NCBI RefSeq assembly: GCF_900163815.1 | Contig: NZ_FUKO01000002.1 | Location: 1-64,000 of the forward strand | DNA: 64,000 nt | Direction of reading: 5' to 3' | From: Microbacterium esteraromaticum | Lineage (GTDB): Bacteria > Actinomycetota > Actinomycetes > Actinomycetales > Microbacteriaceae | Shown here: positions 8,185 to 15,502 of the stretch, in pieces | Layout of the letters: every line of letters begins with the position of its first letter | How positions within the stretch are numbered: position 1 is the first letter of the stretch | Notes under the pieces: model-generated | The model's input: only the letters and a program-made list of their open reading frames with translations | Told to the model about the DNA's origin: nothing | Databases searched by the model: none | Made by a program: the position numbers and the translations under genes

Positions 8185-8706
8185 ATGAGCTTTCGATATG
8201 ACTTCGCCCCGACACCGTTCGGTGATGCACTCGCGGTGTTCTCGGATGCTGGCATCGTCGGTCTCGACCTCTCCGAGGCCGCGGATCCGAGCGTGCCGTG
8301 GCTGTTGGAGAACTTCACCCGCCGCCTCGGTGCGGCCCCCGAATACGCGGCTGGCGCTGCGGACGAGCTCGCGCATCTGCTGGCCGACTACTTCGACGGT
8401 GCGCCGATCCGCTTCGATGAGCGCATCCGCTTCGATTGGCGGCTCATCGAGGGCTTCTCTCGAGATGCACTGCAGGCCGTATGCGATATCCCCTGGGGAG
8501 AGACGATGAGCTACGGCGAAGTGGCAGTCATTGCCGGAAGCCCCGGTGCTGCGCGAGCGGTGGGGTCGGCATGCCGTGTGACTCCCTTTTCGATCGTCGT
8601 TCCGGTGCACCGCGTCATTCGTTCGGACGGCACACCCGGTCACTACGGCGCGCATCCCGAGCGCAAACGCTTTCTGCTCGACCTCGAGCGTGGAACGGCG
8701 CAGTAG
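8185..8706 (+). CDS. Alkyltransferase-like protein (Ogt/MGMT fold) lacking the acceptor cysteine
   Basis: A 173-residue protein with the methylated-DNA--protein-cysteine methyltransferase layout: N-terminal domain, then 'AVCDIPWGETMSYGEVA' winged helix with a recognition helix 'GAARAVGSACR', then the active-site loop. True enzymes have PCHRV; here the codons read PVHRVI, so the acceptor cysteine is Val141. The rest of the loop ('RSDGTPGHYG', 'ERKRFLLDLE') is intact. It cannot transfer alkyl groups by the usual route. Alkyltransferase-like (ATL) proteins, which usually have Trp there, bind O6-alkylguanine and hand it to nucleotide excision repair; a similar role is inferred. ATG 8185 was chosen over an upstream start that adds an unrelated Pro/Arg-rich leader. 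Confidence 0.8.
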   Translation: MSFRYDFAPTPFGDALAVFSDAGIVGLDLSEAADPSVPWLLENFTRRLGAAPEYAAGAADELAHLLADYFDGAPIRFDERIRFDWRLIEGFSRDALQAVCDIPWGETMSYGEVAVIAGSPGAARAVGSACRVTPFSIVVPVHRVIRSDGTPGHYGAHPERKRFLLDLERGTAQ

Positions 8707-8713
8707 AGAACGA

Positions 8714-8746
8714 GCGGACCTCGGCGAGTAGGCCGCCGAGGTCCGC
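8714..8746 (+). terminator. Hairpin after the alkyltransferase-like gene
   Basis: A perfect 13-bp stem, GCGGACCTCGGCG with its complement, encloses a 7-base loop 8 bases past the stop. There is no T run, so it may be a U-tract-less terminator or an mRNA stabiliser. Confidence 0.6.
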
Positions 8747-8819
8747 TGCATGCGATTCTCTTCGTTGGGCTGTGCCCACGGCCGCGGTGATAAAGTCGAC
8801 GCTACGAAAGGGGCCCGCG

Positions 8820-9698
8820 GTGGCGTCACCTCGCACAACTCGACGGTCGGTGAATGCGCGCACTCCGATAGAGCCCATGGAGCAGCTCGTCGCCGAAGGC
8901 GTGCGCGAACTGGCGCAGCGCACTCGCTTTCCGGTGGCTTTCGGCGGCCTCATCGAAGACGGCGTCGTCACCGTGACCAGCATCTTCGGAAATCGAACTC
9001 CCAGCCTCGAGGGACTGCGCGTCCACCCGGAGCGCGGCCTCGGCGGACGCGCCATGACGGAGCTGCGCCCCCGCATGACGAACAACTATCGGACCTCGCA
9101 GCAGATCACGCACGATTACGACATGTTCGTGCTCGGTGAAGGGCTGCGCACACTTCTGGCACTGCCGATCGTCGTGGAGGGCCACCCGCGAGGCGTGCTG
9201 TACGCCGGCTCGTGGGAGGAGTCTCAGGTCGGCGGGGTGACGACGGCGCCGGCGATGAGCATCGCCCAGCGTCTCGGCACGGAACTCCGCATCCGTGACG
9301 AGGTCGCCCGGCGGGTGGAAGCCGTCGCACCGCCGCCGTCGTTCGATGCACCGCAGCGCGAAGACCTCCGTGAGAGCTTCGCCGAGTTGCGCAGCATCGC
9401 CGCCGAGATCACCGATGAAGACCTGTGCGAGCGCATCGCGGTGGTGCAGCGACGACTGCTCGGACTGACAGCGGCTGAGGCAAAGGCGCCATCAGACCCC
9501 GGCATCCGACTCTCACCCCGCGAGGTCGACGTATTGGCGTGCGCCGCGATAGGTTCCACGAACGCAGAAATCGCCGTGCGGCTCGGGCTCCGCGAGGGCA
9601 CCATCAAGGCATATCTCAGTACCGCGATGGCGAAGCTCGATGCCTCTACGCGACATGCCGCCGTTGCACGGGCACGCCGCGCGGGCCTGCTCCCGTGA
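8820..9698 (+). CDS. GAF-like domain, LuxR-type transcription regulator
   Basis: A 292-residue regulator. Residues about 20-165 look like a GAF sensor domain ('EDGVVTVTSIFG', 'GLRTLLALPIVVEGHPRGVLYAG'), followed by a helical linker. From residue 229 a LuxR/FixJ helix-turn-helix appears ('LSPREVDVLACAAIGSTNAEIA', then 'EGTIKAYLSTAMAKL'). There is no receiver domain or phospho-acceptor. Start GTG 8820 has AAAGGGG about 6 bases upstream. The target genes and ligand are unknown; no adjacent metabolic operon hints at them. Confidence 0.8.
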   Translation: MASPRTTRRSVNARTPIEPMEQLVAEGVRELAQRTRFPVAFGGLIEDGVVTVTSIFGNRTPSLEGLRVHPERGLGGRAMTELRPRMTNNYRTSQQITHDYDMFVLGEGLRTLLALPIVVEGHPRGVLYAGSWEESQVGGVTTAPAMSIAQRLGTELRIRDEVARRVEAVAPPPSFDAPQREDLRESFAELRSIAAEITDEDLCERIAVVQRRLLGLTAAEAKAPSDPGIRLSPREVDVLACAAIGSTNAEIAVRLGLREGTIKAYLSTAMAKLDASTRHAAVARARRAGLLP

Positions 9699-9841
9699 TG
9701 GCGAACCGATATCACGAACAGATGATTTGAGGTTGCCTGAATCAGAGAATATCGCTCGATATATTGCAACCATTCTTCCCATTCATTCGGTTTGAATGAG
9801 CCGTTATTGCGAATGCCGCAATTCACGAATATCGTGGGCGC
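9699..9841 (+). promoter_or_regulatory. AT-rich lsr2 upstream region with -10 TATCGT
   Basis: This 143-base stretch is visibly AT-rich (ATATCGCTCGATATATTG and similar) in an otherwise GC-rich window. TATCGT at 9830-9835 lies exactly 6 bases before the lsr2 ATG. Since Lsr2 prefers AT-rich DNA, autoregulation through this segment is a reasonable inference. Confidence 0.55.
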
Positions 9842-10183
9842 ATGGCCAGAAAAATTGTGCACCAGCTCGTTGATGATATCGATGGCACGCTTCTAGAGAG
9901 TGGCGAGGGCGAGACAATTCATTTCTCGTTGAACGGCGCCGCTTATGAGATCGACCTGACGAGTGCTCACGCAAGTGAGCTGCGTGAGGCGCTCGCTCCC
10001 TATATATCCGCGGGACGTCGGGCAACCGCGACAAGCGGCAGCTCAGCCGCCGCACGTCGTCGCACGCCCGGCAATTCCGACACCAGCGCAATTCGCGCAT
10101 GGGCGAAGCAGTCCGGAATGAAGGTCTCGGAGCGGGGCAGGATCCCCGCAGAGATCGTTGAGGCGTACCGCGCAGCGCACTGA
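9842..10183 (+). CDS. lsr2: Lsr2-type nucleoid-associated protein
   Basis: Lsr2 is the actinobacterial functional counterpart of H-NS: it bridges DNA and silences AT-rich, often acquired genes. The 113-residue length and layout fit: N-terminal oligomerisation domain ('MARKIVHQLVDDIDG', 'IHFSLNGAAYEIDLTSAHA'), a basic Ser/Ala linker, and a C-terminal DNA-binding domain 'IRAWAKQSGMKVSERGRIP' containing the RGR minor-groove motif. It is monocistronic, with a terminator directly downstream. It could act on the acquired element at the right end of this window. Confidence 0.95.
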   Translation: MARKIVHQLVDDIDGTLLESGEGETIHFSLNGAAYEIDLTSAHASELREALAPYISAGRRATATSGSSAAARRRTPGNSDTSAIRAWAKQSGMKVSERGRIPAEIVEAYRAAH

Positions 10184-10192
10184 CCTCTCCAT

Positions 10193-10233
10193 CACTTGTC
10201 GGTCGAGGCCCCATGGGCGTCGACCGACAAGTG
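10193..10233 (+). terminator. Intrinsic terminator after lsr2
   Basis: A perfect 14-bp stem, CACTTGTCGGTCGA with its complement, around a 13-base loop is followed by TTTGG. Confidence 0.8.
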
Positions 10234-10260
10234 TTTGGAGCGCCACTAGACTTGTCTGGC

Positions 10261-10334
10261 GCCTTCGTAGCTCAGCCGGATAGAGCGGCCCTCTCCTAAA
10301 GGGCAGGTCGCAGGTTCGAATCCTGTCGGGGGCA
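10261..10334 (+). tRNA. tRNA-Arg (anticodon CCT)
   Basis: Cloverleaf with acceptor GCCTTCG/CGGGGGC, D arm GCTC/GAGC, anticodon stem GCCCT/AGGGC, loop CTCCTAA and T arm GCAGG-TTCGAAT-CCTGT. The anticodon CCT reads the rare arginine codon AGG. CCA is not encoded. Confidence 0.95.
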
Positions 10335-10349
10335 CGATCGTGACTCGGC

Positions 10350-10850
10350 CTATGCCGCCAAGGCCAGATACGGCTCCCACCGCGGGTCTCGTCCGCGCTC
10401 AGCGCCACGCACGATCCAGGGGGCGCCACGCGGTGGCAGCGGCGCGTTCTGCAGCATCCACCCCATCTCCTGCGGTGTGCGGTCGCTTTTGATGTTGTTG
10501 CATCTCAGGCAGCAGGCGACGAGGTTCTCCCAACTGTAACCGCCCCCACGGGAGCGCGGCAGCACGTGGTCGATCGTCGCCGCCGCCTTGCCGCAGTACG
10601 CGCAGCGATGGGCGTCACGACGCAGCACGCCACGTCGGGTGACGGGAAGCCGTCTCGAAGACGGCATCCGAACGTATCGGGACAGAATGATCACGACCGG
10701 GCGCTCGTAGGCGCTGCGGCCGGCCCACACCGGATCACCCTCGACGTGTTCGATCACGCTGGCCTTGTCGTTCATGACGAGCACCATGGCTCTTTTGAAC
10801 GAGACCACGGTGAGCGGTTCGTATCCCGCATTCAGAACGAGTGTGCGCAT
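10350..10850 (-). CDS. HNH endonuclease family protein
   Basis: A 166-residue protein with an HNH core framed by two zinc knuckles: C83-x2-C86, D94-H95 (start of the HNH), N109, and C114-x2-C117 followed by N118-N119. The N terminus 'MRTLVLNAGYEPLTVVSFKRA' is characteristic of a widespread small bacterial HNH family of unknown role. Start ATG 10850 was chosen because GAGAGG lies 9 bases upstream. The frame stays open for another 71 codons upstream, but that part reads through a terminator-like hairpin. Confidence 0.85.
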   Translation of the reverse strand: MRTLVLNAGYEPLTVVSFKRAMVLVMNDKASVIEHVEGDPVWAGRSAYERPVVIILSRYVRMPSSRRLPVTRRGVLRRDAHRCAYCGKAAATIDHVLPRSRGGGYSWENLVACCLRCNNIKSDRTPQEMGWMLQNAPLPPRGAPWIVRGAERGRDPRWEPYLALAA

Positions 10851-10944
10851 TGTCGTCATCCTCTCGATCCGTCCGGGATGGCTTCCCGGAGCTGTCGACT
10901 CACACGACGTCGCACAAGAAACAGAAGAGCGCAGAAACGAAAAA

Positions 10945-10966
10945 GGCGCTGTCGGATGACAGCGCC
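10945..10966 (-). terminator. Terminator-like hairpin upstream of the HNH gene
   Basis: GGCGCTGTC and GACAGCGCC form a 9-bp stem with a 4-base loop, followed on the minus strand by TTTTTCG. It lies 95 bases before the HNH start, so it could act as an attenuator. Confidence 0.75.
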
Positions 10967-11128
10967 CATTCTGCTCGACCATGCCGAGCCTGTTTTGCGA
11001 GGAATGCCGGAGAACCATTCGTCCGAGCGCATCCATGGTGCGGATGCTCGGTACCGGTTCCATCGGCTTCTCCTGCCCGTACGACGACGCGTACAGGCTA
11101 GCTCATCCGCCTGTGCAGGCGGGGAACT

Positions 11129-11160
11129 CCGTTTGACACGCGGGAATCGCGTTCAAACGG
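11129..11160 (-). terminator. Inverted repeat after the M23 peptidase gene
   Basis: CCGTTTGA and TCAAACGG flank a second CGCG/CGCG pairing, giving about 12 bp with small bulges, 16 bases beyond the peptidase stop. No T run follows. Confidence 0.5.
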
Positions 11161-11176
11161 ATGCTGGAGGGAGAAC

Positions 11177-12007
11177 TCAGCCCGCGTTGGCTCGCAGCCA
11201 GCCGATCGGCTCGACGAGGGATCCATTGATTTGGACCTCGAAGTGCAGGTGAGCCCCATAAGACCGGCCGGTATTGCCGACCTTGCCGATGAACTGACCC
11301 GCCTGAACAGTCTGCCCCGCGCTGACCGCTCGCGTTCCGTGGATCATATGCGCGTACGTGGTGGAAACACGCTGACCGCCCACGACCGAGTCGATGACGA
11401 TGGCGACGCCGTAACCGTAGTAGCTCTCGGAGGAGATGCGGACCACGCCGCTGGTGGCGGCGAAGATGGGTGTGCCAGCGGGCGCGACCATGTCGGCGCC
11501 GTTGTGGCCGTTGCCGAGCGTGCGGCTGACGTAATAGGAGCCGCCGGGCAGTGGCGAACGGACTTCGCCTGAGCCGGCCGAGATCAGGCGCAGATCTGCG
11601 TCGCTGATGACCGATCCGCCACCGCTGCTGGCGACCCGGGCCGCAGCCGCTGCGGCGGCAGCGCGGGCCTTGGCTGCTTCTTCTGCCTTCTTCTTCGCGA
11701 TCTCTTCTGGAGTGGTCGCGGAGTAGCTGCCGCGCTCCATCGGGGTCGTGGTCGCCTGCGACGCGACGACGAGCGATTGCGCATCGTCGACGGCCATCTG
11801 CTGCAGCGTTGCCGCCGCCTGGGCAGCAGGGGCCTTCGTGCCCGCATAGGCCGGAAGAGCGACAGCGGCGACAAGAGCGCCGACTGCGGCGAAGATGGCA
11901 ACCGTCCGCATGGGCTTCACGCTGGAGCGGGAACGGGTGGTGGCACGGCGTCGCGTTGACTTCTTGATGTCTGCAACGGTGTCGGTCGTGACGATCTCTG
12001 CGGCCAA
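11177..12007 (-). CDS. M23-family (LytM-type) murein metallopeptidase, membrane-anchored or secreted
   Basis: A 276-residue cell-wall hydrolase predicted to cut peptidoglycan cross-links. After a basic N terminus, one hydrophobic segment 'TVAIFAAVGALVAAVAL' ending in a PAYAG-like cleavage region exports the protein. An Ala/Lys helix follows, then the catalytic LytM domain: 'NGHNGADM' supplies the HxxxD zinc ligands and 'GAHLHFE' the HxH motif. The start is placed at TTG 12007 because AGGAGG lies 8 bases upstream; longer readings have no ribosome site. Confidence 0.88.
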   Translation of the reverse strand: MAAEIVTTDTVADIKKSTRRRATTRSRSSVKPMRTVAIFAAVGALVAAVALPAYAGTKAPAAQAAATLQQMAVDDAQSLVVASQATTTPMERGSYSATTPEEIAKKKAEEAAKARAAAAAAAARVASSGGGSVISDADLRLISAGSGEVRSPLPGGSYYVSRTLGNGHNGADMVAPAGTPIFAATSGVVRISSESYYGYGVAIVIDSVVGGQRVSTTYAHMIHGTRAVSAGQTVQAGQFIGKVGNTGRSYGAHLHFEVQINGSLVEPIGWLRANAG

Positions 12008-12190
12008 AAGGTATTCCTCCTGCGCCTCCGCGCTCTCGGGCGAGCGCTGACTCGTCAGCAATATCGATAATCGGGCACGTAATCATGCACAGTGTGCGAA
12101 CTACACGTAAAGGCGACGAGCCAGGGAGGCAACCTTCACGATCGTTGTCGACGGGCTTCTCGCTGACAACTCAAATCACGCTACCGGAAG

Positions 12191-12206
12191 ATAACGATTC
12201 TGTCAC
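12191..12206 (-). promoter_or_regulatory. Possible MtrA-type direct repeat upstream of the M23 gene
   Basis: On the minus strand GTGAC-N6-GTTAT forms an 11-bp-spaced direct repeat about 185 bases before the peptidase start. MtrA controls cell-wall hydrolase genes in actinobacteria through GTNAC-type repeats, but this single site is only suggestive. Confidence 0.25.
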
Positions 12207-12253
12207 CCTCAGAACCTGGCAATCTGCCGGATCGTCGGATAAATCATCGCTGA

Positions 12254-12955
12254 TCAGGAACTCTCTACGACCAGAAAGATGTGCGAAGCGAGCTCGATCG
12301 GCAACTCCAGACCCTCGTCACGCCCGTCCATCTCGATGAGCACGTAACCCTCGCTGTAGCTGTAATTTCCTCGCGCGCCGGGTACGACTCCCGCATCACG
12401 CAGCTGCTCGAGCAGTTCCGGATCGACCTGAGCTGGTTCGGCGAGGCGGCGCACCGTGCCCTGGATCGGCTCACCCGCGGCATCCAGCTTCTTCACCAGG
12501 CCGATCACGCCTTCGTCGAACGTGCGCGCAGGCATGTCCCCGAGCTGGTCGAGCCCGGGGATCGGGTTGCCGTACGGCGACTCGGTCGGGTGACCGAGCA
12601 GTTCGACGAGCCGACGTTCGACCTGCTCGCTCATCACGTGCTCCCACCGGCACGCCTCTTCATGCACATAGGCCCAGTCCAAGCCGATGACATCCGACAG
12701 CAGCCGCTCGGCGAGGCGGTGCTTGCGCATCACGTCGACCGCCTTGCGGCGCCCTGCGTCGGTGAGCTCCAGCCGGCGGTCTTCTGAGACGACGACCAGC
12801 CCATCGCGCTCCATGCGACCTACCGTCTGCGAAACAGTGGGACCGGAGTGGCCGAGGCGCTCGGAGATCCGCGCACGCAGCGGCACGATGTTCTCCTCTT
12901 CGAGCTCGAGGATCGTGCGAAGGTACATCTCGGTGGTGTCGATCAGATCAGTCAT
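12254..12955 (-). CDS. ideR: Iron-dependent repressor, DtxR/IdeR family
   Basis: A 233-residue metalloregulator that binds Fe2+ and then represses iron-uptake genes. Domain order is winged helix (1-75, 'HSGPTVSQTVGRMERDGL'), dimerisation domain with metal ligands, and an SH3-like C-terminal domain (about 150-233). Ligands match DtxR: M10 in 'DTTEMYL', H79 and E83 in 'RKHRLAERL', and C102, E105, H106 in 'ACRWEHVMSE'. That set favours iron over manganese (MntR). The ATG at 12955 has GGAGGG 5 bases upstream. A DtxR-box-like site overlaps the promoter, suggesting self-repression. Confidence 0.92.
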   Translation of the reverse strand: MTDLIDTTEMYLRTILELEEENIVPLRARISERLGHSGPTVSQTVGRMERDGLVVVSEDRRLELTDAGRRKAVDVMRKHRLAERLLSDVIGLDWAYVHEEACRWEHVMSEQVERRLVELLGHPTESPYGNPIPGLDQLGDMPARTFDEGVIGLVKKLDAAGEPIQGTVRRLAEPAQVDPELLEQLRDAGVVPGARGNYSYSEGYVLIEMDGRDEGLELPIELASHIFLVVESS

Positions 12956-12974
12956 GCGGGCCCTCCGGAGGTTC

Positions 12975-14166
<1,192 letters not shown>

Positions 14167-14167
14167 G

Positions 14168-14194
14168 CCCCAGGGCGGGCCGCCGCCCGCTGGG
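14168..14194. terminator. Convergent hairpin between serC and the DUF3027 gene
   Basis: A GC-rich palindrome (GGCGGGC pairs with GCCCGC, extended by CCCAG/TGGG) fills the 32-base gap between the two stops. It has no T run on either strand. Confidence 0.55.
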
Positions 14195-14198
14195 ACGG

Positions 14199-14753
14199 CT
14201 ATTCGTCGTCGGACTCGTCGTTGTCGGACTCGTCGTTGTCGGACTCGTCGCTGTCGACGTCCGATTCATCGAGCTCGTCGATGTCGACGCCATCGAGGTC
14301 GCCCGCATGCAGCCGCCCTGATCCGTCATCGTCGTCATCATCGTCATCGTCATCGTCGTCGGAATCATCATCTGATTCGTCGTCGTCGGAATCATCATCG
14401 GGCGACTCGCCAGCGGCCGCGGCCTGCTCGGCGAGCTCGGCCTGGTGCGCGCGATACTCGGCGAGACGCTCTGCCCAAGGCACCCAATCGGGAGCAAGCA
14501 GCGCACCGTCGCCCGGCATCAGCTCGACCTCGAGCACAGTGGGCTCGGAATCCTCGACCTGTGCAACCGTGACTGTCCAGTACCAGCCCGGGTACCCCGG
14601 GAGGCGGTTCTCGAAGCGCAGCGAGACGGCACCGCTCTCCTCGCCAGAGTGACCCGCCGCCGGCCCCACGGTGGAGGCCGGGGTGATCTCGTACAGCGCG
14701 GCGAGCGCGAGCTCCCGCGTCGCCGAGGCTAGTTCGTCAGGCGTCGATGTCAT
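14199..14753 (-). CDS. DUF3027 protein with a long aspartate-rich tail
   Basis: A 184-residue actinobacterial protein of unknown function. Residues 1-125 form the DUF3027 core, with 'GYPGWYWTVTVAQ' and 'LMPGDGALLAPDWVPWAERL' as recognisable blocks. The last 60 residues are almost all Asp, Ser and Glu, with a run of 12 Asp and three copies of an SDESDNDE-type repeat, so the tail is strongly acidic and disordered. Its ATG at 14753 lies inside the cold-shock gene (17-base overlap), implying coupled translation. Confidence 0.8.
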   Translation of the reverse strand: MTSTPDELASATRELALAALYEITPASTVGPAAGHSGEESGAVSLRFENRLPGYPGWYWTVTVAQVEDSEPTVLEVELMPGDGALLAPDWVPWAERLAEYRAHQAELAEQAAAAGESPDDDSDDDESDDDSDDDDDDDDDDDDGSGRLHAGDLDGVDIDELDESDVDSDESDNDESDNDESDDE

Positions 14754-15117
14754 CAGCAACCTTGCGCAGTACGGCGGCAACCTGGCGGCTGCGCCCCGAA
14801 GACGGGTATCGGCCCCGGCGCAGCTCGCCGCCCATGTCGTCGAGCAGCCGGACGAGGTCTTCGACGATGATCGCCATGTCATCAGCGTTCTTGCGCGTGG
14901 CCTTCGCAAGGCTCGGCGGCGCGTCGAGCACGCGAACCGACAGCGCCTGCGGGCCGCGGCGGCCGTCGGCCAGCCCGAACTCGACGCGTGAATTCTTCTT
15001 CACCGTGACGTCTGCGGGAAGGGCAGAGGCGTGCAGGAAGACGTCCTGGCCGTCATCGGAAGCGATGAAGCCGAACCCCTTCTCGTCGTCGTAGAACCTG
15101 ACCTTGCCGGTTGGCAT
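14737..15117 (-). CDS. Cold-shock domain protein with C-terminal extension
   Basis: A 126-residue protein. Residues 1-67 form a cold-shock OB fold: 'GKVRFYDDEKGFGFIASDDGQDVFLHASALP' contains RNP1 (KGFGFI) and RNP2 (VFLHAS), which bind single-stranded nucleic acid. A further 55-60 residues, about twice the length of a simple CspA, form a charged helical extension. The conserved partner DUF3027 is coupled downstream. The ATG at 15117 has GAGG about 9 bases upstream. Role: RNA chaperone, with the extension possibly binding a partner. Confidence 0.88.
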   Translation of the reverse strand: MPTGKVRFYDDEKGFGFIASDDGQDVFLHASALPADVTVKKNSRVEFGLADGRRGPQALSVRVLDAPPSLAKATRKNADDMAIIVEDLVRLLDDMGGELRRGRYPSSGRSRQVAAVLRKVADDIDA

Positions 15118-15215
15118 GGAGTACCTCGCTGAGTAGAACAACCGAAACGTCGCGCGGTGGCGCGACCCCTCCAGCCTACCGGTCTCGCCTGCGCGCGCAG
15201 ACGATACGCTGAGAC

Positions 15216-15497
15216 ATGATGAGCAAGCGCGCGAGCAGTCCCGAAACCCCGATCGGCCGATTCGATCGAGTCCTGGCCTACACGGCGCTGACTCTCGCGG
15301 CAGCATCCATCATCTGCTTCTTCGCGATCATCATCGGCACCGCCAGCGGCATGAGCCAAGCCGCGTTCGGCGGTGGAGTGTGGCCGTTCGTCGCCGCTCT
15401 GCCCTTGTTCGGACTTCCCCTGGCGTTCGTCATGATCATCACACTGCTGATCATCAGCTTCGTGCGAAAGGGCCGCGCGGGCGGCACACGGTCCTGA
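15216..15497 (+). CDS. Small two-helix membrane protein
   Basis: A 93-residue protein with a basic N terminus, a hydrophobic helix at about residues 20-41, a glycine-rich loop, a second at about 55-82, and a basic C terminus, so both ends are probably cytoplasmic. No family function is recognised. It is divergent from the cold-shock gene and 5 bases before the next gene, so it may be the first gene of the helicase operon. TACGCT lies 5 bases before its ATG. Confidence 0.7.
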   Translation: MMSKRASSPETPIGRFDRVLAYTALTLAAASIICFFAIIIGTASGMSQAAFGGGVWPFVAALPLFGLPLAFVMIITLLIISFVRKGRAGGTRS

Positions 15498-15502
15498 CGC
15501 CG

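Larger units (their letters stand above)
10851..11176 (-). other. Non-coding interval between the M23 peptidase and HNH genes
   Basis: This 326-base gap holds structure rather than a clear gene. On the minus strand a TAGCCT hexamer (11095-11100), a good ribosome site AGGAGA and an ATG at 11063 open a frame that is continuous with the HNH gene and crosses the 10945-10966 hairpin. A palindrome (11108-11121) and an inverted repeat (11129-11160) follow the peptidase gene. The arrangement could be a leader with attenuation, or simply two terminators and a promoter. Confidence 0.45.

Noticed and set aside
10851-11063. Long N-terminal form of the HNH protein as the main product
   Set aside because: The extension crosses a terminator hairpin and looks unlike protein-coding sequence of this genome; a good ribosome site exists at the shorter start.
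12010-12250. Cyclic-di-AMP (ydaO) riboswitch before the M23 peptidase
   Set aside because: These riboswitches often precede cell-wall hydrolases in actinobacteria, but I could not find the conserved GGGGAACC- and CCGAAT-like blocks; only a weak direct repeat is visible.
14300-14400. Microsatellite-type repeat of non-coding origin
   Set aside because: The GTC/ATC repeats are the reverse complement of in-frame Asp codons of the DUF3027 gene, so they are coding.
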